NCBI RefSeq assembly: GCF_014109765.1
Contig: NZ_CP059139.1
Span: 1 to 64,000 of the forward strand
Reading direction: 5' to 3'
Length of the DNA stretch: 64,000 nt
Origin: Pseudomonas berkeleyensis
GTDB taxonomy: Bacteria; Pseudomonadota; Gammaproteobacteria; Pseudomonadales; Pseudomonadaceae
Under the pieces are notes generated by a model, which was not told where the DNA came from, made no database searches, and saw only the letters and a program-made list of their open reading frames with translations. The position numbers were made by a program, and so were the translations under genes. Positions 27,499 to 35,902 of this stretch are shown here, one piece after another. Every line of letters begins with the position of its first letter. The stretch's first letter is position 1.

Positions 27499-28752
27499 AT
27501 GAGCAGGACGACAAGGACGCTGGGTGGGTTGTTGCTGGTTACGGCTCTGGCTGCAGGCGCTGTGGGTTGGTGGTGGTCAATGCGTGCGCTACCGCATCTG
27601 CAGACGGTGCAGATACAGGGCACATCGGCGCAACTGCTGAGCCAGGGCGAAGCGCGTCAGCGTGTACTGCTGCTCGCGCCAGCCGAGCAGGCGCTGGATG
27701 AAACCACGCTACGCCGTTTTGCCGAGGGCGGCGATCTGCGCCTGCTGCAACTGCCTTTCGTGGCGGGTGACTGCAAGGCGCAGCAGCAGTTGCTCAGCCA
27801 GGCCAGCGAGCAACTGGGCGGCACACCGACCCTGGTCGCCGGTATCGGCCCGGCGGCGGCCTCGGCCTGGCGCTGGCTGGCGGCGCAAAGCGACGACCAG
27901 GCCCAGGCACTGTCTGTCGGATTCGATCTGGCCAAGCCCGATTGCGCTGAGCCCTTGCCGAGCAAGGCCGAGCACGGCCATTGGATCGCCCTGTGGAACG
28001 ACAACCCGGGTGACGACAACGCACGTTTCCTGCGCGAGCAGAACAACGGTGAGCCGCGCATCGGCGCGTTGGGTACGCCGCTGCCGATCCTGCTGGCCGA
28101 TGAACTGCAACACCTGCTTGCCGGCCAGGGCGCGGCGATGCCGGTGATCGAGCATCCCTCGGCGCAACCGGCCGATACCCTGACCCTGTTCTATTCCGGC
28201 GATGGCGGCTGGCGTGACCTCGACCGTGCTTCCGCCGAGCACATGGCCGCTGCCGGTTATCCGGTGGTGGGCATCGACACCCTGCGCTACTACTGGCAGC
28301 ACAAGAGCCCTGAACAGAGCGCCGCCGACCTGTCACGGCTGATGCAGCAGTATCGCGACAAGTGGCATATCAAGCGCTTCGTGCTCGCTGGCTACTCCTT
28401 TGGCGCCGACGTGCTGCCGGCGATCTACAACCGCCTTCCGGCCAGTGATCAGCAGCAGGTCGATACCATGCTGCTGCTGGCCTTCGCCCGCAGCGGCAGT
28501 TTCGAGATCGCTGTCAGCGGCTGGCTCGGCAAGGATGGTGCAGAAGCGGCCACCGGCCCCGAATTGCGCAAGGTGCCGGCAGCCAAGGTGTATTGCATCT
28601 ACGGCAGCGAGGAGACGGCCGAGAGCGGCTGCACCGAAGCCGGCGCCCCGGGGGAGCACCTGATGATCAAGGGCGGTCACCACTTCGATGGTGATTACGC
28701 CGCGCTGGCGGAGAAGATGTTGGCGGCGATCAAGGCACGGCAGCCGCGTTAG
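27499..28752 (+). CDS. VirJ/AcvB-family aminoacyl-phosphatidylglycerol hydrolase
   Basis: Periplasmic serine hydrolase that removes the amino acid from aminoacyl-PG. The 417-residue protein has an N-terminal signal anchor (about residues 9-26) and a duplicated-looking alpha/beta fold. The VirJ domain begins near residue 230 with TLTLFYSGDGGWRDLD; the nucleophile elbow is LAGYSFGADVLP and a late His lies in KGGHHFDGDY. It starts 1 bp after the mprF stop. The same synthase-hydrolase pairing is known for PA0920/PA0919 of P. aeruginosa and for AcvB in Agrobacterium, which supports the role. Confidence 0.88.
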   Translation: MSRTTRTLGGLLLVTALAAGAVGWWWSMRALPHLQTVQIQGTSAQLLSQGEARQRVLLLAPAEQALDETTLRRFAEGGDLRLLQLPFVAGDCKAQQQLLSQASEQLGGTPTLVAGIGPAAASAWRWLAAQSDDQAQALSVGFDLAKPDCAEPLPSKAEHGHWIALWNDNPGDDNARFLREQNNGEPRIGALGTPLPILLADELQHLLAGQGAAMPVIEHPSAQPADTLTLFYSGDGGWRDLDRASAEHMAAAGYPVVGIDTLRYYWQHKSPEQSAADLSRLMQQYRDKWHIKRFVLAGYSFGADVLPAIYNRLPASDQQQVDTMLLLAFARSGSFEIAVSGWLGKDGAEAATGPELRKVPAAKVYCIYGSEETAESGCTEAGAPGEHLMIKGGHHFDGDYAALAEKMLAAIKARQPR

Positions 28753-28788
28753 TCTCACTGACGCATACCAATGGATTGCCCTGATTCT

Positions 28789-28836
28789 GTAGGAGCGGAT
28801 TCATCCGCGAAAAATCGCGGCTAAAGCCGCTCCTAC
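28789..28836. repeat. GTAGGAGCGG-type palindromic repeat, copy 1
   Basis: GTAGGAGCGGATTCATCCGCG and its partner CGCGGCTAAAGCCGCTCCTAC form a long hairpin between two convergent genes, where it may also act as a terminator. Further copies lie at 33564-33586, 38131-38169 and 53712-53770. Confidence 0.85.
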
Positions 28837-28864
28837 AAGATTGCACACAGCAGGGAGCCCATCC

Positions 28865-29689
28865 TCAATTGGCCTCGTTCACCGCGCTGAGAAACGCCTT
28901 CGTCCGTTCCTGCTGCGGGTTGCCGAACAACTGATCCGGCGTGCCCTGCTCATGGATGCAGCCCTGGTGGAAGAAGCACACGCGGTCGGCGAACTCGCGG
29001 GCGAAGCCCATCTGATGGGTGACCATCAGCATGGTCAGGTTGTGCTCGCTGCCCAGGCGGCGAATCACGTTGAGCACCTCGCCGCACAGTTCCGGGTCGA
29101 GTGCCGAGGTCACCTCGTCGAACAGCATCACCTTGGGCCGCATCGCCAGTGCACGGGCGATGGCCACGCGTTGCTGCTGACCGCCGGATAACTGCGAAGG
29201 GAAGTGACGCAGTTTCTCGCCCAGGCCGACCATCGCCAGCAGATCCTCGGCGCGTTCGGTGGCTTCCTTCCTGCCCATGCCGAGCACCTGCATCGGTGCT
29301 TCGATCACGTTCTGCAGTGCACACATGTGTGGGAACAGGTTGAAGCTCTGGAACACCATGCCGATCTTGCCGCGCACCTTGCGCTGGTGGCTGGCGCTGG
29401 CGGGCACCAGACGACCATCGCGGCCGGGCATGTGTGTCAGAGGTTCGTCGTCGACCGAGATCACCCCTTCGTCGATGCTCTCCAGGGTCATCAACGCGCG
29501 CAGCAGGGTCGATTTGCCCGAGCCGCTGGGACCGATGATCGCCACCTTCTCGCCGGGGGCGACTTCCAGGTTGAGCTTGTTGAGCACGGTGAGATTGCCG
29601 TAACGCTTGGTCACGTCGGTGAAGCGAACGATGGGCTGGGGCATGGAGGAACTCCCGGCAGCGTCTGTGGAATTGAGGAGAGCAGTCAT
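28865..29689 (-). CDS. ehuA: Ectoine/hydroxyectoine ABC transporter ATP-binding protein
   Basis: ATPase of a polar-amino-acid-type importer, assigned to ectoine uptake because it heads an ectoine catabolic cluster. Motifs are Walker A GPSGSGKST, Q-loop MVFQSFNLFPHM, signature LSGGQQQR, Walker B VMLFDEVTSALDP and switch HQMGFAREF. The ATG at 29689 overlaps the upstream permease stop by 4 bp and gives 274 residues. An ATG at 29644 (MPQPIVRFTDVTKRYG) is a good alternative and matches the usual length of such ATPases better. It is the last gene of ehuB-ehuC-ehuD-ehuA. Confidence 0.9.
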   Translation of the reverse strand: MTALLNSTDAAGSSSMPQPIVRFTDVTKRYGNLTVLNKLNLEVAPGEKVAIIGPSGSGKSTLLRALMTLESIDEGVISVDDEPLTHMPGRDGRLVPASASHQRKVRGKIGMVFQSFNLFPHMCALQNVIEAPMQVLGMGRKEATERAEDLLAMVGLGEKLRHFPSQLSGGQQQRVAIARALAMRPKVMLFDEVTSALDPELCGEVLNVIRRLGSEHNLTMLMVTHQMGFAREFADRVCFFHQGCIHEQGTPDQLFGNPQQERTKAFLSAVNEAN

Positions 29690-30348
29690 CGGGCAGTGAC
29701 CTCCAGCCGATCTTCCACACGCCTTACGCACCAGGCCAGGGCCAGGCTGAGCAGGAGGAAGAAGAGACCGACCATGGTGATGGGCTCGAGGTAGCGGAAG
29801 CTTTCCGAGCCGATGTTCTTGGCCTGCTGCATGATTTCCACCACGGTGATGGCCGACAGCACCGGGGTGTCCTTGAGCATGGCCACCAGGTAGTTACCCA
29901 GCGCCGGCAGGATTGGCCGCAGTGCCTGCGGCAGGATGATCTGCCGGTAGGCTGACAGTGGCGACATGTTCAATGCCGTCACCGCTTCCCACTGGCCACG
30001 CGGCACCGCGTCGAGGCCGGCGCGATACACCTCGGCGGTGTAGCAGGCGTAGTGCAGGGCGATGCCGAGGATGCCTGCCTGCAGCGCAGTGAGGTTCAGC
30101 CCGTAGTTGGGGAACACGTAGAACAGGAAGTACACCTGGATCAGCAGCGGCGTGCTGCGGATGAACTCGATCAGCCCGGCCACCGGCCAGGACAGCCACA
30201 GGTGCTTGCTGCGCCGGGCGATGGCTAATAGCAGGCCGACGACGATGGCGATGGCGAAGCCGGCGAAAGTGATCAGCAGGGTATTGAGCGAGGCCTTGAG
30301 CAGATCCGGGAGGATGCTCAGGGCGAAATCCCAGTCGAAGAAATTCAT
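29686..30348 (-). CDS. ehuD: Ectoine/hydroxyectoine ABC transporter permease EhuD
   Basis: Inner-membrane permease of the HisM/HisQ type, 220 residues with about five membrane helices. The cytoplasmic EAA loop that docks on the ATPase reads EAVTALNMSPLSAYRQIILPQALRP. It overlaps ehuC by 4 bp and ehuA by 4 bp, so the subunits are translationally coupled. Confidence 0.9.
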   Translation of the reverse strand: MNFFDWDFALSILPDLLKASLNTLLITFAGFAIAIVVGLLLAIARRSKHLWLSWPVAGLIEFIRSTPLLIQVYFLFYVFPNYGLNLTALQAGILGIALHYACYTAEVYRAGLDAVPRGQWEAVTALNMSPLSAYRQIILPQALRPILPALGNYLVAMLKDTPVLSAITVVEIMQQAKNIGSESFRYLEPITMVGLFFLLLSLALAWCVRRVEDRLEVTAR

Positions 30349-31004
30349 TGCAGGCCTCCGCGCATCCGGCCACGGCTCAGGCGTTTTTCCAGCAGGCGCA
30401 TGCCGAGGTTGATCACCTGGGCCATGACGAAATACAGCAGCAGAGTCAGGGCGAAGATCTCCAGCGTCATGAAGGTCGCCTGATCCAGCTGACGGGCGCG
30501 GAAGGCCAGGTCAGACAGAGTGATCAGCGAGACCAGCGAGGTGTTCTTCAGCAGCTCGATCAGCAGATTGGTGCCTGGCGGGATCGCTGCCAGCAGCGCC
30601 TGCGGCAGGATGATGCGCAGGAAGCGCTTCGAGGGCCGCATGTTCAGCGCCGTGCAGGCCTCGTACTGACCCTTGGCCACCGAGCGGATGGCGCCGCGCA
30701 TGACCTCCGCGCCATAGGCGCCGATATGCAGGCCGAGGCCGACGATGGCCACGGTGAAGGCGCTCATCTCGACGTTGAACGGTGGCATCGGCAGCACGAA
30801 GTACAGCCAGAACAGCTGCACCAGCAGCGAGGTGCCGCGAAAGATTTCGATGTAGGTGATGGCCAGCCAGCGCAGCGGGGCGATCGGCGACAGCCGGCCC
30901 AGGGCGGCGATCACTGCCGAGACGATGGCCAGCAGCGAGCCCCAGAAGGTGACTTGCACGGTGACCCAGGCGCCTTGCAGCAGCAGGGGAAGAAGATCGG
31001 TCAT
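30345..31004 (-). CDS. ehuC: Ectoine/hydroxyectoine ABC transporter permease EhuC
   Basis: Second permease of the importer, 219 residues with about five helices and an EAA loop EACTALNMRPSKRFLRIILPQALL. It is clearly related to EhuD and forms a heterodimer with it by family rule. It lies 64 bp after the binding-protein gene, a gap that may allow the binding protein to be made in excess. Confidence 0.9.
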   Translation of the reverse strand: MTDLLPLLLQGAWVTVQVTFWGSLLAIVSAVIAALGRLSPIAPLRWLAITYIEIFRGTSLLVQLFWLYFVLPMPPFNVEMSAFTVAIVGLGLHIGAYGAEVMRGAIRSVAKGQYEACTALNMRPSKRFLRIILPQALLAAIPPGTNLLIELLKNTSLVSLITLSDLAFRARQLDQATFMTLEIFALTLLLYFVMAQVINLGMRLLEKRLSRGRMRGGLQ

Positions 31005-31068
31005 GAATGTCTACCGCTCGATGTACGCAAGCGCGCCACGCACCGGAGTGCGCAGCGTGATCCGTTCA

Positions 31069-31914
31069 TTACTGGCCGCAGAGTTCGGCGGCGGTCTTGT
31101 CGGTGATGTTGGACTGGTCGAAACCGAAGGGTTTCACCGTAGCCAGGTGCTCCTCGCTGCCGATCCATTCCTTCAATTGGGCATTGACCGCATCACGCAG
31201 ATCCTTGTCTTCCGGGCGGAAGGCCAGGGCACCGTAGCCGGTGTGGGCCGGATCGTCCTTGAACTCGCTGATGGCTTCGACGCTGTCGCCGCCCTTGTCG
31301 GCCAGGCCCTTCATGGTCAGCTGGGTGCCGACGGCGGCATCGGCGCGACCGGCACGTACGGCCTGCAGCTGCGCGGTGGTATCCGGCACCTGGAGGATCT
31401 GGTCGTCGCTGATGCCGGCGTTACGGGCATAGCCCAGGTTCACCGTGCCGGACATGATCGCCAGCTTGGCGCCGCTCTTGGCGATGTCTTCGTAGCTGTG
31501 CAGGTTCTTCGGGTTACCGGCCTTGGTCAGCAGCGTATCGGGCAACTGGTAGTGCGGGTCGGTGAACAGCACCTGCTTGCAGCGCTCGGGGGTGATGTAC
31601 ATGCCGGCGGCGATCAGGTCGAAGCGGCTGGCACGCAGGCCGGGGATCAAGGAGCCCCATTCGGTGAGCACCGGGTTGATCTTCTCGACACCCATGCGCT
31701 CGAAGATCTTCTTGACGATCTCTGGCGACTCGCCGGTGACGCTGCCATCGAGGGCGGTGTAGGCGAAGGGGGTTTCGTTGGCGTAGCCGATGCGCACGCT
31801 GCTGCTGTCCTTGACCTTGTCCAGGGTCGAGGCCTGGGCGCCGGCAGCGAAGCCGGTGAGCAGGACGCAGGCCAGCGCAAGGCGGCCGAAGCGGGAGGGG
31901 ATAACGCTACTCAT
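31069..31914 (-). CDS. ehuB: Ectoine/hydroxyectoine ABC transporter substrate-binding protein
   Basis: Periplasmic family-3 solute-binding protein of 281 residues. A signal peptide (RLALACVLLTGFAAGAQAS) precedes the mature start STLDKVKDSSSVRIGYANETPFAYTALDG. The ATG at 31914 is preceded by AGGAG at a good distance and is preferred over the in-frame start at 31947. It is the first gene of the minus-strand transporter operon, divergent from enuR. Confidence 0.9.
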   Translation of the reverse strand: MSSVIPSRFGRLALACVLLTGFAAGAQASTLDKVKDSSSVRIGYANETPFAYTALDGSVTGESPEIVKKIFERMGVEKINPVLTEWGSLIPGLRASRFDLIAAGMYITPERCKQVLFTDPHYQLPDTLLTKAGNPKNLHSYEDIAKSGAKLAIMSGTVNLGYARNAGISDDQILQVPDTTAQLQAVRAGRADAAVGTQLTMKGLADKGGDSVEAISEFKDDPAHTGYGALAFRPEDKDLRDAVNAQLKEWIGSEEHLATVKPFGFDQSNITDKTAAELCGQ

Positions 31915-32152
31915 CTTGGTGTTCTCCTGTTTCTTGTAGTCCGCCAATGGCGGCGTGCTGTGTTAGGAGGCAGGTAAATCAAGAGCGTTGGTGCACAGGA
32001 GGCCTGCGCCGGGTGGTGGTTCTTCTAAGAGTCTGTTTTCCACCCTTGGCCCGAGCATACAAAGGCTTTTTTGGCTGCGGCATTGCACTAGGACAATTGA
32101 ATCGCAAGGCCTCACGCGGGATGCTTGGACGCAGTTGCCGGAGGAGCCATCG
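31915..32152. promoter_or_regulatory. Divergent ehuB-enuR control region
   Basis: Contains the promoters for the ehu operon (minus) and enuR (plus). The motif GCACTAGGACAATTGA (32085-32100) recurs, inverted and slightly changed, in front of eutB (33810-33826), which makes it the best candidate operator for EnuR. GAGGAG at 32141-32146 is the ribosome site of enuR. Confidence 0.55.
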
Positions 32153-33550
32153 ATGCACAACTGGAAGAAGGCCCTGGCCAACGCTCGCCCGGGCGAGTCG
32201 AAATACAAGCTGCTGGTTCAGGCGGTCGCCGCCGACATCGAACAGGGTACCCTGATCGACGGCCAACGGTTGCCACCGCAACGTCAGGTTTCAGATGCCC
32301 TGGGCATCAGCGTGCAGACCGTGACCAATGCCTACAAGGAACTGGAGCGTCAGGGCCGCGTGCGTTGCGAGGTGGGCCGCGGCAGTTTCGTTTCGCGACG
32401 CACCAGCGAACGTGTGGCCACCAGCATGCTCGATCGCAGCGAGCAGGCGCTGATGGATTTCTCCAACGCGCGCATCCTGCACACTGACGCCCACGACCGC
32501 CTGTGGCGGCAGACCTGCCTGGAGCTGGCGCAAGAGCCGGATCAGCCGTGGATTCACGCCTTCCGCCCGATTGCCGGCATGCAGCATCAGCGCGAGGCTG
32601 CGGTGCGCTGGCTGGCGCGCCTGGGCATGGATGTGGGCATCGAGGACGTGCTGCTGACCAGCGGCGCCGCGCACGCCATCTTCCTCGCCCTGGCCACCCT
32701 GGCCGGGCCGGATGACGTGGTGCTCTGCGAAGGCCTGACCGACCACGGCGCCATCGGCAGTTCGCAGGTGCTCGGTTTCACCCTCAAGGGCCTGGAGATG
32801 GATCGCTACGGCCTGAACCCCGAGCACTTCGAGGACATGTGCGGTAACGAACGGATCACCGCGCTGGTCTGCACGCCCAACCTCAACAACCCCACCAGCG
32901 CGCTGATGCCCGACGAGCGCCGCCGTGAGATCGCCGAGATCGCTCGCCGCTATGGCGTGTACATCATCGAGGACGACGTCTACGGCCCGTTGCTGGCTGG
33001 CCAGCAAAGCACGCGGCCACTGAGTCACTACGCGCCGGAGCTGTCGTTCTACTGCACCAGCATGACCAAGTCGGTGCTCACCGGCCTGCGCATCGGCTAC
33101 CTGGTGATGCCCAAACGCCTGGCTCTGCGTACCGAGAGCATCCTGCGGGTCAACAGTTGGATGGCGCCGTCGCTGCTCGGTGAAATCGCCACGCGCTGGA
33201 TCGATTCAGGTGAGGCCGAGGATCTGGTGCAGCTGCAGCGGCAATTGCTGGCCAACCGGCAAGCCCTGGTGGAGCTGGAACTGGGCGAGCACCTGATCGG
33301 CAACCATCCCTATTCGCTCAACAGCTGGTTGCGCGTGCCCGAAGGCTGGGAAACCGATGGCCTGCTGCGCGAGCTGCGCCGGCGCAACGTGGCGCTGACG
33401 TTGCCTGATCCTTTCGTTCCGCCGGGCATGCCACGACCGCGAGCGGTGCGCCTGTGCGTCGGCGCCGAATGCAGCGAAGCGAAGATGCGCCAGGGCGTGC
33501 AGATCGTGCGTGACGTCTTCGAGCAGTACCCGAAGGTGCATGATTTCTAG
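32153..33550 (+). CDS. enuR: EnuR-type MocR/GntR regulator of ectoine catabolism
   Basis: A MocR-family regulator: an N-terminal GntR winged helix (GTLIDGQRLPPQRQVSDALGISVQTVTNAYKELERQGRV) fused to a fold-type I aminotransferase-like domain. The pyridoxal-phosphate lysine lies in YCTSMTKSVLTGLRIGY. The ATG at 32153 with GAGGAG upstream gives 465 residues; a longer frame from 31988 runs through the promoter region and is rejected. EnuR is known to be a repressor that releases DNA when PLP-bound ligands derived from ectoine (N-alpha-acetyl-diaminobutyrate, diaminobutyrate) bind. Its position between the transporter and eut/doe genes fits. Confidence 0.9.
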   Translation: MHNWKKALANARPGESKYKLLVQAVAADIEQGTLIDGQRLPPQRQVSDALGISVQTVTNAYKELERQGRVRCEVGRGSFVSRRTSERVATSMLDRSEQALMDFSNARILHTDAHDRLWRQTCLELAQEPDQPWIHAFRPIAGMQHQREAAVRWLARLGMDVGIEDVLLTSGAAHAIFLALATLAGPDDVVLCEGLTDHGAIGSSQVLGFTLKGLEMDRYGLNPEHFEDMCGNERITALVCTPNLNNPTSALMPDERRREIAEIARRYGVYIIEDDVYGPLLAGQQSTRPLSHYAPELSFYCTSMTKSVLTGLRIGYLVMPKRLALRTESILRVNSWMAPSLLGEIATRWIDSGEAEDLVQLQRQLLANRQALVELELGEHLIGNHPYSLNSWLRVPEGWETDGLLRELRRRNVALTLPDPFVPPGMPRPRAVRLCVGAECSEAKMRQGVQIVRDVFEQYPKVHDF

Positions 33551-33885
33551 CACGGTAAGAAGCTTCGCGGCTGAAGCCGCTCCTACAACATCTCCGACGG
33601 TATAAGGATTTAGCCCCCTCTCCCGCTTGTGGGAGAGGGTTGGGGAGAGGGGCTCTTGTAGCCCGGATGAAATCCGGGAGTGGTTTGCTCCGATGCTTCC
33701 CGGATTTCATCCAGGCTACAAGCGGGTGCGTGCGTCGCCCCCTACGGTCGACGTGTCTGTAGGGTGCGCCGTGCGCACCGATTTCCACATGGCACAAACG
33801 CCCAGATAAAAAATCGTCCTAGTACATTCAGCCACTCAATTTCCCGCTCATACACTCGGCCGCACACCTTCACGGAACGTGCGCC
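33551..33885. repeat. Repeat-rich enuR-eutB intergenic region with candidate operator
   Basis: Four different palindromes lie side by side. They are a GTAGGAGCGG-type half (33564-33586), a CCCTCTCCC/GGGAGAGGG hairpin (33613-33653), an inverted pair of the GCCCGGATGAAATCCGGG type (33658-33679 and 33698-33719) and one GTAGGGTGCGCC unit (33759-33779). Then comes AAATCGTCCTAGTACA (33811-33826), the inverse of the motif before enuR. The eutB promoter must lie in the last 100 bp. Confidence 0.75.
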
Positions 33886-34857
33886 ATGTCTTCCATCCCC
33901 TTCGATGACCTGCTTCAGGCTCGCCAGCGTATCGCCGGCCTGGTGCGTCAGACGCCGCTGGAACATTCGCCCAGCCTGAGCCGCCTGGCCGGTGTTCCGG
34001 TGTGGCTGAAGCTGGAATCGCAGCAGGCCACTGGCAGCTTCAAGCTGCGCGGTGCGAGCAACGCGGTGGCGCAGTTGGATGCCGAGCAGAAGCGCCTTGG
34101 CGTGGTCACTGCCTCCACTGGCAACCATGGCCGTGCTCTGGCCTTCGCTGCTTCACAGCAAGGGGTAAAGGCCATCGTCTGCCTTTCCGAGCTGGTGCCG
34201 CAGAACAAGGTGCGCGCCATTCGCGAGTTGGGCGCCGAGGTGGTGATCAGTGGCCGCAGCCAGGACGACGCCCAGCTCGAAGCCCTGCGTATCGCCCGCG
34301 AGCAGGGCGCCGCATTTATCCCGCCCTTCGACCACCCACACGTGATCGCCGGCCAGGGCAGCCTGGGCCTGGAGATTCTCGAGCAGTGCCCGGACGTCTG
34401 CGAAGTGCTGGTGCCGCTGTCTGGCGGCGGCCTGTTCGCCGGCGTGGCGCTGGCGATCAAGGCGGCCAGCCCGGCCATTCGTACCCACGGCATCAGCATG
34501 CAACTGGGCGCGGCGATGCACGCCAGCCTTGAGGCTGGTGAGCCGGTCGAGGTGGAGGAACTGCCGACCCTGGCCGACTCGCTCGGAGGCGGCATCGGCC
34601 TGGACAACCGCTTCACCTATGCCATCACTCGCGAGCTGTGCGACCAGGTTCACCTGCTCGACGAAGCTTCCATCGCCCGTGGCATCCGCCACGCCTACCG
34701 CGAAGAACGGCTGGTGGTCGAGGGCGCCGCGGCGGTGGGCATCGCCGCCCTGCTCGATGGCCTGATCGAACCACGCGGCCCGGTGGTGGTGGTGATCAGC
34801 GGCGGCAACATCGACATCGACCAGCACCTGCGCGTGCTCAATGGCGCCGACGCCTGA
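33886..34857 (+). CDS. eutB: Hydroxyectoine utilization dehydratase EutB
   Basis: PLP enzyme of the threonine dehydratase/serine racemase fold, 323 residues. The PLP lysine is in GSFKLRGASNA near residue 53, and the phosphate-binding glycine loop is SGGGLFAG near 185. EutB is proposed to remove water from 5-hydroxyectoine so that, with EutC, ectoine is formed. Placement directly before eutC, doeA and doeB supports this over a plain threonine dehydratase. Confidence 0.9.
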   Translation: MSSIPFDDLLQARQRIAGLVRQTPLEHSPSLSRLAGVPVWLKLESQQATGSFKLRGASNAVAQLDAEQKRLGVVTASTGNHGRALAFAASQQGVKAIVCLSELVPQNKVRAIRELGAEVVISGRSQDDAQLEALRIAREQGAAFIPPFDHPHVIAGQGSLGLEILEQCPDVCEVLVPLSGGGLFAGVALAIKAASPAIRTHGISMQLGAAMHASLEAGEPVEVEELPTLADSLGGGIGLDNRFTYAITRELCDQVHLLDEASIARGIRHAYREERLVVEGAAAVGIAALLDGLIEPRGPVVVVISGGNIDIDQHLRVLNGADA

Positions 34858-34866
34858 GGAGTCCCC

Positions 34867-35844
34867 ATGGCCAAGACCCTGATTCTCAACCAGGCCGATC
34901 TGCGCGACTGCGTCGGCCTCGACACTGACAGCCTTGCCGTAGTGGAGAACGCCTTCCGTCTGCTCGCCACCGCTGCCGTGGCGATGCCGCCGATCCTGCG
35001 TCTGGACGTGCCCGAGCACAACGGCGAGGTGGACGTGAAGACTGCCTACCTGCCCGGGGTGGCGCACTTCGCGATCAAGGTCAGCCCCGGCTTCTTCGAC
35101 AATCCCAAGCTCGGCCTGCCCAGCCTCAATGGCCTGATGATGCTGTTCTCGGCGCAGACCGGCCTGGCCGATGCGCTACTGCTGGATAACGGCTACCTCA
35201 CCGCGGTGCGTACTGCTGCCGCTGGCGCCATCGCCGCCAAATGGCTGGCCCGCGAAGACGCCAAGGTGGTCGCCATCCTCGGTGCCGGCGAGCAGGCGCG
35301 CCTGCAGTTGCAGGCCCTGCGCCTGGTGCGTGATGTAAGCGAGGTGCGTATCTGGGCGCGTGATCCCGCCAAGGCCCAGGCCATGGCCGCCGAGCTGGAC
35401 GATGCGCGCGCGGTGGACAGCGTCGACGCGGCGCTCGATGGTGCCGATATCGCCATCACTACCACGCCGAGTCGCGAGCCGCTGATACAGCCGCAGCACC
35501 TACGCTCCGGCCTGCATATCACTGCCATGGGCTCGGATGCCGAGCACAAGAACGAAATCGCTCCGGCCGTGCTGGCGCGAGTCGATGCCTACGTGGCGGA
35601 TCGCCTGAGCCAGACTCGCGTGCTCGGTGAGCTCAATCACGCCATCGCCGCCGGCCTGGTGCATGCCGAGGATGACTTCGCCGAGCTCGGCCAGGTGATC
35701 GCCGGCCAGCGCCCGGGGCGCATTGCCAATGACCAGATCACCCTGTGCGACCTGACCGGCACCGGCGCCCAGGACACCGCCATCGCCAGTCTTGCCTACC
35801 AGCGCGCTGTCGCGGCCGGCAAAGGCCTCAGTTTCGACTCCTGA
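34867..35844 (+). CDS. eutC: Ectoine utilization protein EutC (ornithine cyclodeaminase-like)
   Basis: NAD(P)-binding enzyme of the ornithine cyclodeaminase/mu-crystallin family, 325 residues. The Rossmann motif is ILGAGEQARLQLQAL near residue 140, and a conserved block DNGYLTAVRTAAAGAIAAKWLA precedes it. It is thought to act after EutB to reduce or rearrange the dehydrated intermediate to ectoine. It follows eutB by 9 bp. Confidence 0.9.
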   Translation: MAKTLILNQADLRDCVGLDTDSLAVVENAFRLLATAAVAMPPILRLDVPEHNGEVDVKTAYLPGVAHFAIKVSPGFFDNPKLGLPSLNGLMMLFSAQTGLADALLLDNGYLTAVRTAAAGAIAAKWLAREDAKVVAILGAGEQARLQLQALRLVRDVSEVRIWARDPAKAQAMAAELDDARAVDSVDAALDGADIAITTTPSREPLIQPQHLRSGLHITAMGSDAEHKNEIAPAVLARVDAYVADRLSQTRVLGELNHAIAAGLVHAEDDFAELGQVIAGQRPGRIANDQITLCDLTGTGAQDTAIASLAYQRAVAAGKGLSFDS

Positions 35845-35902
35845 AACCCTGCGGGCGCGGCACGCCGCGCCTGAATAACCGTTCCATCACGAGGGCAACG
35901 CA

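Noticed and set aside
33613..33653. CCCTCTCCC/GGGAGAGGG hairpin as a terminator of enuR
   Set aside because: It lies over 60 bp after the stop, lacks a T-run and stands among repeat units, so it is better seen as part of the repeat cluster.
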